NCBI GenBank assembly: GCA_910591455.2
Contig: OU342819.1
Span: 18,277,262-18,341,261, forward strand
Length of the DNA stretch: 64,000 nt
Reading direction: 5' to 3'
DNA from: Pholis gunnellus
Lineage: Eukaryota; Chordata; Actinopteri; Perciformes; Pholidae
How positions within the stretch are numbered: position 1 is the first letter of the stretch; each line of letters opens with the position of its first letter. Both the position numbers and the translations under genes were made by a program. Shown piece after piece: positions 24,505 to 37,798 of this stretch. The notes under the pieces were generated by a model. That model was not told where the DNA came from. It worked only from the letters and a program-made list of their open reading frames with translations, and did no database searches.

Positions 24505-25325
24505 AAAACCTGAGGAAATGAATGCAGTTGCTTCGGTGCAGGGCACTGAATGGTTTGATAGCGAACTCTCTCTCCTCTGCGGCGTTTGACACGGTGAACC
24601 ACGAGATCCTCCTCTCCACCCTCAGAGGCGATGGGCGTCTCAGGCTCTGCACTCTCCTTGTTTGCATCCTACCTGACAGGTCGATCTTACCAGGTGACAT
24701 GGAGGGGGGGCCGTGTGAGAACCACGCAAGCTGACTACGGGGGTTCCACAAGGTTTAGTTCTGGGCCCCCTTCTCTTCTCGAAGTGGATGGCGACACACC
24801 ACCTGCAGCTGAACCTGGACAAAACCGAGCTACTGTTCCTCCCGGGGGAAGGGTTGCCCGCACCGAGACCTGTCCATCACCATTGATGGAACCGTGGTGA
24901 CGCCAACTCGGACTGCGAGGAATCTGGGTGTGACCCTGGACGACCAACTGTCGTTCTCAGCAAACATTGCATCGGTTACACGCTCCTGGAGATTCCTGCT
25001 GTACAACATCACGAGGATTCGCCCCGTCCTCACTGGCGAGACGGCGCAGGTGCTAATCCAGGCTCTTGTCATCTCGGCCTGGACTACTGCAACTCTCTAC
25101 TTGCCGGAGCCCCGGCGTCGGCCATCAGACCTCTGGAGCTTGTCCAGAAAGCTGCAGCTCGTCTGGTGTTCAATCGCCCCAAGTTCTCCCACACAACTTC
25201 CCTTCTCCGTTCTCTACGCTGGCTCCCTGTAAGAGCTCGCATCCAGTTTAAGACTCTGGTGCTAGCCTACAGGGCAGTGAAAGGAACAGCTCCTTCCTGC
25301 TAAATGACTGTAATGTAATGTAATA
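24505..25325 (+). pseudogene. Decayed L2-type LINE reverse transcriptase fragment
   Basis: Frames show SLSSAAFDTVNHEILLSTLR, SALSLFASYLTGRSYQV and NLGVTLDDQLSFSANI, which are successive blocks of the L2/CR1-clade reverse transcriptase and its C-terminal region. Frame changes and internal deletions separate them, so the element is dead. It ends with the typical tail CTAAATGACTGTAATGTAAT. Confidence 0.85.
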
Positions 25326-27459
25326 TCCGAGTGAATCATCAACACTATCCTCAGTCACTGTCAACCCAATTCAACACCTATAAAATATTTTTTGAGCGAC
25401 ATGTTCGACAGTGATATCCACCACCACCATCATCAAAACACCTAAAGCGGCAATATCAGCAGTAGAAATTGGACTGAATCGGTGGCATCTTGGGGTTTGG
25501 TAATCCAGATCTTATAATAAATCCATGCTTCTGCCTCCTGTTTTGATGCTAAGCTAAACACACTGTGACTCCATGTTATACTTAAAGTGAGGATAACTTT
25601 CAAAAGACAAAAAAAGCACAGTCCTCTTACAAAGAAAAGTTCACTTTTGATATTAATATATCACCTCTTGATGCAATACATACTCTGGTATGGTCTGGTT
25701 TAGCTTATGATTGCCTAAACTAAGCAATCTAGATAGCTTTGTAAGCAAGAGTCAGTTTGCCAACGTTGTGACTGTTCTCTACCTGTTGTAGAAAACTATA
25801 CGTTTTCCAATGGACATTGTCCAGTAATGTTACCCGTGGCCACTGTTCAGCAAGCAAAATTTAAAGAGAAGTATGTTTGAAAATGTGTTGGCACACGCTC
25901 AGTAGTCTGCCATAATCCATAATTCAACAATGGGCTCCAACTTAAAATTTGTATTTTCAAACTCCAGTAACTAGTTAGTAATGTATTAGCATTTACATGG
26001 ACTGCATGCGTTGCTATATTACCTTAATGTCTTGCAGGCTAGCTAACTAGAATGTCAGCGAGCTGTTTCTACAGGTCACTTGAACTGATCTTTAAAAAGC
26101 TAGCAGAAAGAGCTAAGGACACTTACAAACTTTTATTTATAACCTCTAAAATAAATCTACACCCACCATACTGGACACTGCAAAGCTTTTACCAGGTGCA
26201 AAGGTGTCACATCCACATCGCCTAAAAGTGGACCACAGCTTGATATTGTGGCTTTGTAACCACAACACTCTTGTTTATACATTTCCACAGCAGATTCAAG
26301 CCTGTCTTCTGACTGGAGGGCCTTTAGCGTTGTGCGACTCCAGGTCAGCAGTGTGATAGTCATGGGGCCTGCCGCGTGGAAGGATAATTGCATCTCTTTC
26401 CCTCTGCCCGCGCTGTCTGTGCCTTGCTCTCTCACGGAGAGCATGAGCTCTCAATTATTTGGACCGGACACATGATCTCTCTGCCAGATCTCTGAGGAGG
26501 CCCAGTCACTGTATCGTGTTTCCCTCACAGCTCTCTCAGACGACCATCGTGGTGGAGCTACGAAAACAATCAATTAATGCAATATGATACTGTAACAAAT
26601 GTTTAACCTTTTTATATTATTGGTTGTCGTAAATTGCAGAGTATCAGATGACTGTGAGGTTATTGATCCAAACTGCCAGGATCAATAAAGCGATGATTCA
26701 AGATATACACACAGGAAAACAGTTTTTGGAATGAAGAAATTGGAGAAATACTTACATTTTACGCTGTGGCATGCACCCTCATAAAAGTTAGTCAAAGTCA
26801 AAGTGGTCTTTATGCTCTTGGACAGCAGTGGTTATCACTTTTTTTTCAGATTACAATTGCCTCTCCTTTAAAGCAGGTGTTGCAAAAATCTGTAGCGCAT
26901 TCATGCTTTTAAAGCACAAATTACATTTGCTTCAGAGAGTTCCGTACCCACAGGCAAATTGGTTCCTGTCAGATCAAAAACGTTGTGTACTATCAGAGCT
27001 GAGGAATCTTTTTGGGATGAGACAGTCATACCTGTAAGAAATGTCAAAGTTAAATAAAGTCGTAGCAAATGAAGAATGCCACAGTCTGTTTTCCTATTTG
27101 GGTTTATGTGATATTCTCGCAAGAAATCAGCCCGTCCCGGGTCCCTTTTGGGCTCTCAGATCTTCTAAAGTGCAGCGAAAATCACAGATCAAACACCATA
27201 GAATCAATTACATAACACGCAGGATACAACCAGCATGTCTGCCTGAGGCCCTTCTGTTAATAACAAGGCTTTCCTCATGTCAACACTGCAGGCTAACATG
27301 CATTCTTCACCTGAACTGATGATGAGTATACACAAGATTATGAAATCCACATTTCATCACACGCTGGCTGCTTCTTCCCTATCGTGACGATAATTATTAA
27401 GAGGATTGCATACAGGCATACGTGTCATTAGGAGGCACCATAAAGAAAAGAAGCAGGGA

Positions 27460-27477
27460 GGGGGGGGGGGGGGGGGG
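27460..27477 (+). repeat. Poly(G) run of 18
   Basis: Homopolymer of 18 guanines in the intergenic spacer. The length should be treated as approximate, because such runs are error-prone in sequencing. Confidence 0.9.
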
Positions 27478-29549
27478 TTACACATAGAGGCCCGTGGGCT
27501 TCTCCATCTTTTTTAAGTGTTGGTAATAAAATGTAGCCACCACCTCCTGAAGAACTCCTGGCCAATGGGAACCCATTGAACTAACTTTTATGTGTCCTCA
27601 GAATATGCTTGAGCTTCCCCTCCACCAATTCTCTCCGTCAGTCCTTTTAACATGCGCAGGTAGAACAGACTTCTGGGATTTCATGTCCGTGGCTCCTTCT
27701 GCTCCTGCATCTCACCACTGTTTCCTCGTTGCTGAGCCTGACTGTCTTCCCATCAAGGAGGGGACTGAAACATGGCCTTCCCCAGCTCTGGTTTGAAGAG
27801 GTAAATATCACATGTTGAATATCATGTCTTTGAGCTCTTTGTGTAATTTACATGATAAGGAAGACCCATTTCAGACTGGGTGTTCACTAATTATCTGTTT
27901 CTAACCTTAAGTTAGAATGAGGATGCATCCACATTTTCCCTCTGACAACTGGAAAAGATGTGTGGTTTAGCATTGATTGAAAAACATTGGAAATTTGCAT
28001 TTTAATCTGACCCACACACGAACACATGCAGCACATAAACCTCCTCTGTGTAACATTTCATCCCAGTAAAAGGGTCTTTAGCTCTTCAGTGTTTCAATTC
28101 ACTTGAATGACTGAATTTACATTTCATTAACGCCTACAACATCAACACCAGGGAAGACATCTTTCACACATATAGTGCTCAAAAGTCTTAGTCTGCACAT
28201 TTCCTGCAACAGCCGATTGCTTTATTCTCAACAGCAATCCATTTTGGGGGGTAATTAAGACAAATGAGAGCGCAGAAATCATGCCAGGAGAGCCGGCTTA
28301 CTCTCAGGATTCTGGGAGCACCTGAGGAACAACGCAGCATGGGTGGCAGCGTAGGGAAAGTCCCATCAAATGTTGATGAATGTGCGGTATTGAAGAAGAT
28401 GACATGTCATTACCTAATTGACTTTGACTGATATTTACTGGAATATATTTTGGGGATTTTCTTCACTTTTGAACTCTGGCAGCACATAAAACCACAACTG
28501 TGTGAAACCAAAATTGTTAAACACAACCTTTGATCTTGCAGGATGCAGATTAGACACATTTACAATTACAGCAAATGTCATATAGGTGCATGTTTGACAG
28601 CATTTCGTGTTAGTGTGGTGGCATAGTAAAGATGTAAGAGGCCGTGCTTAAAGCTTAAAGCCTACATTAAGACAGCTGTCAAATCTCTAAATCCTTCAAT
28701 CCTCAAAAGGCTTTCATGTCATTACTTACAGTGAAAACTTCCCCCTGACGATCGCTTCGCCTGCTAAGCAACAAATTTCAAGCAGCAATTGTTTTTGCAA
28801 GCTTGTCGCTGTATTAGCCTTAAAGTGTGTATCAAAGGAACAAGCAATGCTTCTGTGGATTTTGATTACATTTTTTATTTCCATTCTTTCCTTTCCAGTT
28901 GTTACACAGAACTACAAGTGTGACTTAATATTATGAGAAGTGTGAAGCTTATTGTACGATTATTTGACGAGATCCTTTAGGGAAAGTGCTTTCACTTTGG
29001 TAAACGGTGACTTTGGCTATGATAAATAAGGAATAATTTGCCATGAATTCTGGGTAAATTAGAACTTTTTCAAACTAAAAAAACATGTCTGGAACTGCTT
29101 CAAACCACTCAGGTCCAGAAAGCGTTTGCCTTCTGGAAGAATTATGAGGTAATTTCACAATTCAGTGCAGAGTGTAACAAAACAAAAGTTCTTCATTTAA
29201 CATACAATCTCAACACAGTGCAGAGCTGAGAGGCTGTAGCTTCCTAAAGCACTGCTAACTCCTCAGACAGGCTCAGGAAAGCCTCCAATTTAAATTGATT
29301 AACGACGTCCTGACTTCAGCATATTTCCTAAAGGTTTATGCACTGTCTGTAACTTTTTCCTTTCCCAACACTTGCTGCACAAGTTAGCAAACCAAAACTG
29401 ATGAGCCATGTTTTCCTCTTCCACTGGTCATCACTCATCGTTACTTTGATTATAGGGTAGTGTGGCTAACTTCAAATGTGCTAATCCAAGAGCATAATTA
29501 AGGTTGACCTTGAGCTACAGAGCAGGCTAGAATATCTGGAACTGGCCCC

Positions 29550-29850
29550 AGGAAATGGTTTGCTTAGCTTAGTGTAAAGCGAAAAGCTAGCTAAATGCTG
29601 AGGAAAAAACATACCAATCAGTGCCTTTGAAACTCACTAAATAGCACGTTTAAATCTTATTGGTTTAATACGTAGAAAAGCTTAAGAGAAAAAAAGAAAA
29701 TTGTGGCTTTACAGGTGGTTTAACTTCTGCTAAGCTAAGCTAACTGTCTCCTGGCTGCTTCTTTATATTTAACTGTTGAGGCCCATCAATCTTCTCAAAG
29801 CAAACAAGTGTATTTCCCCCAAAAATGTCAAACTATTCCTAAATAACTCT
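29550..29850 (+). repeat. Dispersed TTAGCTTAG repeat, third copy
   Basis: Contains GCTTAGCTTAGTGTAAAGCG, later GCTAAGCTAAGCTAACTGTC, and ends AAATGTCAAACTATTCCTAA, the mirror of the start of the 7.8-kb copy. That defines both ends of the family. Confidence 0.7.
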
Positions 29851-30073
29851 GAGTTAATACATTTGAAGGGTGAAACATTGAAAGCTTCCCTCTTGTCACA
29901 TTTCATCAGTGACGTGTAGTTGCACCTGTCTAGACTGTAGATGGATGTGCGTGGAAGGCAGACAGCCAATCCCACTGGGGCTCTGAAGATGCTCCTTTAA
30001 CGTGAAGGGCAGAATGCTAGACCAGCCCAGACCTTGGTTGCTTGGCCATTAGTCATTTCTCTGACAGTGCACT

Positions 30074-30082
<9 letters not shown>

Positions 30083-30107
<25 letters not shown>
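30083..30107. repeat. (AC)12 microsatellite
   Basis: Short AC repeat about 0.7 kb upstream of the col9a1c start codon. Confidence 0.95.
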
Positions 30108-30110
<3 letters not shown>

Positions 30111-30815
30111 TCCTCAAGCAAACACACACATTTGCGAGAGAGTTCACACACCGGAGATGGGTTACGCCCTCGGTAACACCACCCTACCTCGTTTGTTTTC
30201 TCAGATTGATGAGTTTCAACCTTTGCTTTCGGGGAAAAGAGTCCTCGTGTCACCGTCAGTCATGTTGATGATGGATTCAGGATTGCTATGGAAAGCTGTC
30301 ACAACTCCAGACACACATTTATGTGTGTGTTGTGATCGCTTTAGGGAGAGTGTGCTAATGCGAGTGAAAGTGTGGAGATAATTCTGCACCGCTTAAAGAC
30401 TTCTGTGTAAAATCCCCTGCAGGACTTTCCCTGTCGTCTATCATCCACCTTCTCCAGTATTTAATAGTGAAATTATCACATTTTTGAGCAGCTTTAATAC
30501 TTTAAGATGACCAGTTTAGCTAACTGATATAAGAATTCCAATAAACAGCTTGAATTTCTCCAAAATGTATTTACTGTCTCGTCCCATTATAGTTTTATCT
30601 TCCCTGGAAAGCAAAACACAATTTGCTGAAGCTGTGTCAACTTTCTATTTTCTATTTATGTGCTCGGGAAGAGCACAGAGGACACCAGCAAAGTGCTTCA
30701 TGTGAAGTGTTGTATTGATTCAGACACAAATAAACTGTCAAAGGGAATTAGATGCCCGACTGAATACTGATTTTCTCCATCATTCCTGAACAGAAAGCAA
30801 TCGCGGCATCCGTCG

Positions 30816-33800
30816 ATGTCGGCCTGCTCACCTGTCTGTGTGGCTCTGCTGTCCCTCCTCCTCGCTCCAGCGTTTGGACGTAAGTCGCCCACAATTCCTT
30901 GCACAATCATTTACACACATCACAAAATCCACGTACCGTATATTGCGTGCACGCCAATAATACTGCGAAACAGTTTGTCCGGTAAACACAGACAAAGAGG
31001 ACTCAGGTTAACGTTATCGGCGGCATGTTGACTGTTGCCAGGTCATTCTCTTTATCAGAATTCACAAAGCAGAGGCCAGAAATAGCAGGCACACTGTGCT
31101 GGTCTGTGTTGCAGGATTAAATCAGATTAAATGTCCCCTCTGATAATCATAACAAGTCCATTCTCTGCAGTTGTTTGGGGACACAGTAAATCTAACGTTG
31201 ACGCACAGTGAGTGCCAGATACAGTAGGTGTACTGCTGTTTGAAACTCGCCCTCATTACTACGGTGCACGCACACGCAACTGCGTGTGACATCTTAATTG
31301 TGGTTCGTCTCCCGCTCATTGCACTAATGACTTGCTTTCTGAGCGTAATGCTGCGGCAGGCAGTAACTTTAACAACTTGAGGCCCAGATGCAGTCAGATA
31401 AGTGTTCAGCGGTAGTAAATATGGGATTATAAATACCGTCTCACCACTTTATCTCATATCTCAGCAGTTATGTGGGATCTGGGAACGGCTTCCAGATGTG
31501 CTGTGTTCACTCTGCTCTCTGTAAATGAGCTGACTCAGGTGGAGGCCCTCCGGCTGTCACCATCCTCTCGTTTCATGGAGTTCTTTTAGAGACTCCCCCC
31601 CCCCCCTCCTAACTGCAGTGTAGTGACTCAGGGATGGCCCCCTCTTCTGACACATCCAAGGAATTGATTTTCCAATCATTTTAAAAAACGTGTCTTTGGA
31701 TCTGCCGAATGTGGGCCAAACAATTAAAAAGATGTTCTAACAGTTTATTATTCACATTGAAAAACTAGGCCGGTATTTTACTTTGTAGATTAACAAAAAG
31801 AAAAACTGAAAGTTTAGATTTCATGATAAAAGCTCAAATGTAATGGCAGTTTGATGGATTGCAGGTTTCAGTTTCCACCAAACGAGACTTCCATCTTGAT
31901 AAATCATACACATTAACTAAAAGAAAAGTGGCTGATCGGCCATATTGACCTTCTCAGATGTTTCTGATGACACATGGCTTTGGCCATAGTCATGCATCAC
32001 CAGCTGCCATATTCATCAAGATTATGTTTTCCATCTCTGGGGACATATTTGGATCACAAAGGTTTTCTGCATTATAAATCCCAAACACTATGTTGATCTG
32101 TGTGAATGTGTGAAATACTGTGAATGTAGTTGTAAGAGAAACTCTTATTAAAAATGCATCACAGTGCATTATGATGTTAATCCCCTCTGACGTCAAAGAC
32201 TTTTCCCTTGTATTTGTCTCCTGGCAAAGCCAACTGAATTAAACTGAACGGTAATACATTTCATTTATTAAATTCAGCTTAGCACCGGATAACAAGATGA
32301 TTGTTGTTGTTGTTGTTTTGTGTCCTATCAGAACTTGACCTCAACCGATTGGATGGCGATAACGTCTGCCCACCAATGAGAAATGGACAAGATGACCTTC
32401 CAGGTAAACAAAAGTGAATGCAGCGGCCGAAACCACGAGCCCTTACGCCTCGAAAATCCATGAGAAAGAAAATAGACTATCCAAAGACGGTGGTGAGTTT
32501 TAATTAGTTAAACAGGGTGGGCCGCCTAATGCCTCAAAACACCGCTGGATTTTAAACGAGGCAAATAAAATGTTCCACTTGAGCTTTACAGAATTTGCGT
32601 TGGAACAATCCGAACTCAGCAAGATTGTAATTGCTCACCACTGCCCCGTTTCAAACACATCTGCACTCATGCTGCTCTGTGGTTTGAACAAGTAACGTGT
32701 TGCTGTGTAGAAAAGTTCTTTATTTCACATGTGATTCATGATCATCTTGTTTTATCTACAGTAATGCCGGCACTCATGAAGTCAAAATGCTAATAGTGCT
32801 GTGTACAATGCTAGTCATACTAATATTATTGCTTCTACACCTAACAATAGTGATGCTACTGCCATTACTGCTACTGACTGTAATAGGAACAGAAGGAAGT
32901 CAAACGACACACTTTATTTCTCACATTATCCTTCGTAGGTTTTGATCTGATCACACAGTTCCAGCTGGATGTGATCCCTCTGAAAGGTGTGAGGAAGGTG
33001 GACGGCTCCACTACCCTTCAGGTGGCCTACCGCCTTGACAAGGAGGCCAACTTCCAAATTCCAACCATGTAAGTACAGTAAAGAGGGTTTAAAGGAAAAC
33101 AGATAAAAAAACACACGTGTTGAGAAGCAGCAGTGGTCCTCCTGATGCAGGTGTTGCATTATTACAGGTCCTCCACAGATGTTACTGAATCGCGAGCAGC
33201 ATATAATTGGTAGAGACAAACATGTCTGAACCTATTTGGCAGACAAAAAGGCAGAGGAGAGGCATTTTGGTTTATGTGTGTGAGTGAGTGACAGATTGGA
33301 AAAGCATGTTTTGAACCCTACTTGAAGGCCTTTGTATGTACAGGAGATGTACAGTAAAGTATATCACCATGATTTGTCTTCTGCTGTACATACTCATTCA
33401 AATGTTTGGACTGAACAAAGACAGCACTGGCTTCCTGTTAAGATTTTTGCTAGCTTTTAATTGAAGGTTAGTTGAAACAACATGGCCGGATTAACCCGCT
33501 TGGGGACCCTGAGGCAGAAGTCTGATGTGGGCCCCTATTGATACAGTTCGGGAACTTTATTGTAAAAGATATATTTGGTCAAAAAATCGAAGCAGCAACT
33601 TTTAGTGTAAGTCAAGCTCTTAAAATGTTGGACCCTACATTTCCCATAGTGTCTTTCATTAGACCCTCAGTGCCAGGTAAATGCACAAGTTTGTTTCTTT
33701 TAATTTTACACCACTGGTTTGTAAGACAGACTGTCAAAAACGAAAATTTGTTGAGATGACATCACCGGGGTTATTTCATTCAAACGTTGGAAAGCTTCCC

Positions 33801-35732
33801 AGAGAGACAAAGGGAGTAATTCTGTGTAAAATTGGTAGAGTTCCGCTACTATTCAATGAATCCAGTAACCCCCGTCCTAAAGACAAATAGTGAACTGGGG
33901 GGTTTGTTTTTAGGTCCTTAGTTCTGGGGCAGCTCCCCACTTTGCCCTATCTATAATGCAGCACTGTGTTGCAACTGCAGTTTCTAAATAGAGAGCTTTT
34001 TTGCACATAATTTGGCAAGTGAAGGGCATGGTGTTCAAGACATTATTTTACAAAACCTGTTTTCGAGTGTGCAGGTTAATGGCTTTACCCCTGTACATAG
34101 AGATGTCTCCTGCTTCCCAGTGTGCCTGCTGCAGTCTGCTTTGGCTAATCTTTTCCTGCAGGCCAGCTTTCCTTAAGCTGTTATGTAACTTGCTGGCACC
34201 CTGCACCTACGCCACTCTGGCCTGTCGCACACTGAATATAAATACATGTTTATTTCCCCCCCACAAGTCCCGTGGCACAGACTGTGCTTTGAAGTCTGTC
34301 CCTGCCAGCAGGCTTCATGCTTCACCCCCTCCCCTTTTTTCTGCAGGACTTAGACTTTCTCACCCCAGGCAAAGCTAGAGAGTGGTCTTCATTTGTTTTA
34401 TTGGCTAACAGGAAACTCTTTTTTTATTACCTCACCTTGATCGTTTACAAGATGGTAAAAGTCCGGTTGCAGCGCCCATCTATGAAGGCACCACCTACTG
34501 AGAATCTGGCTTGTTAAAACACAGAAAGCATCAGACTGTGGATGCTAACCAACAGTGATTTATGTACTCAGGCAGCCTCTTCCACAGTATGTCATTTATA
34601 TATATTTCTATCTGACTCTCAAAGACAGTGATGGTGAGGCTTTCAAGTTAATTCTATCCACATCTTGTGCTTGATTCGATGATAGTTTTGCTGAGTGGTG
34701 TTTATTTTGTGATCATGAGTTTAACTTGAACATACAAGATATTTTGAGCATCATAACCAAGCTGGGTGATGGATGCAATTGAGTTTTTCCTTTGAGTGTC
34801 ATTCAATAAAAGCCAAGTTCTGCCATGATACCTCGGCTAATTTGAACCCCCTGTGCTCAATTTCTCTTTGAGGCTGAACTTTCCTCGCGGCTTCCCTGAC
34901 GAGTACTCCGTCATGGTGACCTTCCGCATGATCAAAAACACAGTGAACAAGGTGTGGAACGTTTGGCAAATAGTGGACGAAGACGGCTACAAGCAAGCCG
35001 GACTGAGGCTCAACGGGGACCAGCAGGCTCTGGAGTACTTCCTGATGGGCGCCGATGGCAACCTGCAGACCGTCACCTTCCCCGGCCTTTCAGTGCTCTT
35101 CAACACCAAATGGCACAAAGTGATGATCGGCGTGGAGCGCGACCAGGTCACCCTGTACGTGGACTGCCAACCGGTGGATCAGAGACCCATCAAGGGCAAA
35201 GGCCCCATCAACACGGAGGGAGACACACTTATTGGCAGGCTGGATGCTGATCCCGACGCCTCCGTGGTGGTAAGCGAGGATGGAGAATTGCCCGCTGCAT
35301 TTAATAATGTTCACTGACTTCCACTCACAGGCTCTATCAGTGAAATGGTGCTCTCTGTGAACAAACACATTCAGGTTTATATGTGTGCTGAGCTCTGCTA
35401 TAATTCTTAAGTGCTGCTGTCACAGCAAAGCTGCTCAGCTGGGTTCCAGTGGGAAAAAAACAGAAAAACTTAATCCCTGCACAAAGTAGCATTGATGGAA
35501 CATCCAGCTCAACAACCCAATGGAGGGAGCTGATTCAAAACTACAAAGAAACAATTGCGCCATGAAGAAGCAGTTCAACATTATTTTTGTACAGTGTCTG
35601 AAAATGAATGCAGAGTATTGTATTTGCGCTAACATTGACATCTCTTTTCAGTTTGAACTCCAGTGGATGTTGATTCACTGTGACCCAAAGAGGGCCCAGA
35701 GAGAGAGCTGCAACGAGCTGCCTGCCACCGAG
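30816..35732 (+). CDS. col9a1c: col9a1c exons 1-5: signal peptide and NC4 (laminin-G/TSPN) domain
   Basis: Exons are 30816-30879, 32332-32403, 32939-33068, 34873-35269 and 35652-35732. Exon 1 encodes MSACSPVCVALLSLLLAPAF, a good signal peptide. Exon 2 carries DNVCPPMRNGQDDLPG, exon 3 the STTLQVAYRL strand, exon 4 most of the jelly-roll (RMIKNTVNKVWNVWQIVDED) and exon 5 FELQWMLIHCDP with the last two cysteines. Junction phases are 1, 1, 2, 0, 0. In known collagen IX this globular domain projects from the fibril and binds heparin and other matrix partners. Confidence 0.95.
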
Positions 35733-37766
35733 GTACAGTAACAAGGACTTGGAGCTGCGCAGCATCTGCTGTGGTTTGTGGTTTTATTCAGGTTGATAGG
35801 GATTCCAGCATGCTGACAGAAAACAAGGGCAGAAATGCTGAGATGGAAGTTGCAGAAGTGTCAAACGTACTGACAAGCAGTTTCCTTTCGTACATCCACA
35901 GTTTGCAGTTTATCCAAAACAAATGTGCAAGTTGGACAACAGCAGATTGGAGTTATCGCTCTACACACATTTCTCGGAGGCAGAGCTGTTCAGGGGAAAG
36001 GCTGACATGATCTCCTTGGCTGTGTTAAACCGCAATGCATGGAGCCAAACCACAAATGCTGGGCTCCTTAGCTAACTTTAATAACAAAGAGGAAGTTTGA
36101 TCAAATAAAAAGAAATGTGAGATCAGAAACCCAACCTGCATAGTGTGCATAGTGCAAGATTATTGTGGTCAGCAAAGACTACAACATGTGCCACTTGTGT
36201 TAACGATAGTTGGCTGAAAAAGTTTCCAATTACTACTGACTTTGCTTTCACGAAAAGTGGGACAAGATGAAATAAAATTGTTGTGATGGGTACATAAAAT
36301 GTCGTCGGCCTATAATAGAAAATGCTTTAACAGGTTACACATGTTGCCCTGCCTGAAATAACTTTCCAAATACAGGCACACTACCTGCTGCTGCTTGATT
36401 ATCAGCTGACAGGAATGCAATATAACACCTGCCGCCTGCTGTTTGAGACCATTAAAAGTGATTCTCTCCACCCATGTTGCCAAGAAACAAGGGTGGAGCA
36501 ACCTGGCAACACCAAACAGAGTGAACTCTAAGAAAAAACGTCTGCTGAATTTCATTCTTTTTTGCTATGATGGAGGGTCAGTAGGTCTACCACCGTTATT
36601 ACTACCCTCACCTTAGAGTCAGCCAGCTTAAGTAGCTAACGCAGATAGCTTACCTTAGCATGCACCTTTTAAGGTAGTAAGATGACAAACAGGCTTCATA
36701 AGTTAGTTTTATCTTTTGTTTTAGCATTTTTCCTCAGGGTTTCTGTTATTTAGCTTCAACATTAAAGTTAAAAGTCGGGCATGATATTCTCAAGGTAAGT
36801 TCAAACGGAAAGCAAAGCAACTTTTGGCCTTATTCTCGTGAGTTTGACCTCTGAAAGGTTTGTATGCAACAGCTAATACACCAATTGTAGACGTTAGCTC
36901 AAATGCAGTTGCCCGGTTGAAACATTGTAAAGACTTTGCACAACCCTGGGCCTATTGTACACAATCGCACCGCTGCCACCTTCCGTCTGAAAACTATAAA
37001 AACTAGCCTCTGTCATTTCGTTATAAAACCTGATTCTTCTGCATTAATGTAATTTGTTTAACCAGTTTCTGTCTTGTCGATGTCTTTCATGTCAACTGAC
37101 AGGGAAAGTAAAGTTTTTATGACAGTCAACTTGACACAAAAATCCCATATTCAACGTAACAAGTTATGACACCCAAACGTACTTGATATAGTTCTACATT
37201 CCAACGCGTCGTATTTCCATGTGGCTTCAGCACAATTAATGAGATTAAGGCCTGAGAGAAATACTTTTTTAGCCTATAATGAAAATGAAAGTGAATGCAA
37301 ATAAGCTGGAGCGTTTTTATACGGCGCATCAAAATGCAAATCTACCTTTCCTCTGTAGACAGACATATTTCCTGGCCTGGTGCACTCTATTACATTTCAG
37401 GCTAACATTCCTGCATCAAGCTGTGAGGTGGTTCTGTACGTGGGGAGTGTTGGTACTATGGGCTGTGTATTCAAATGACAGCATGATATACTCACTACTA
37501 AGAACATGAACAGGCTTCTGCTGACATGTTTGGTGATGGTGGTGTGACTACTTTCACTAACTCTCCCTTTATCTGATTTCTCTTGCTTCTTCAGATGTAT
37601 GCCAATGCTGAGGTATTTATTTATCCACCTACTCTACTTCCTTTTTGCTTTGTCATTTTTAAGCCAATAATCTACTTCAGTGCTTCGGTTGCCTAATTGC
37701 CTCATTCCTTTGTTCTAAGCCTAATTGATGGTGGTTGTTTTGCTTGGTTTCTGTTTTAGGGAACAG

Positions 37767-37798
<32 letters not shown>

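Larger units (their letters stand above)
22561..30815. other. Intergenic spacer between divergent fam135b and col9a1c
   Basis: About 8.3 kb presumed to hold upstream control sequence for both genes. Visible contents are a decayed L2-type LINE (24.5-25.3 kb), a poly(G) run (27460-27477), a TTAGCTTAG-type repeat copy (29550-29850) and a CA repeat (30083-30107). No intact gene seen. The 95-codon minus frame at 26157-26444 has no recognisable family. Confidence 0.5.

Noticed and set aside
26157..26444. Minus-strand frame of 95 codons
   Set aside because: No recognisable domain, no splice context and no partner exons. It could be a relic but cannot be supported.
34001..34378. Plus-strand frame of 125 codons in a col9a1c intron
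   Set aside because: Composition and context are intronic and no family match is seen.
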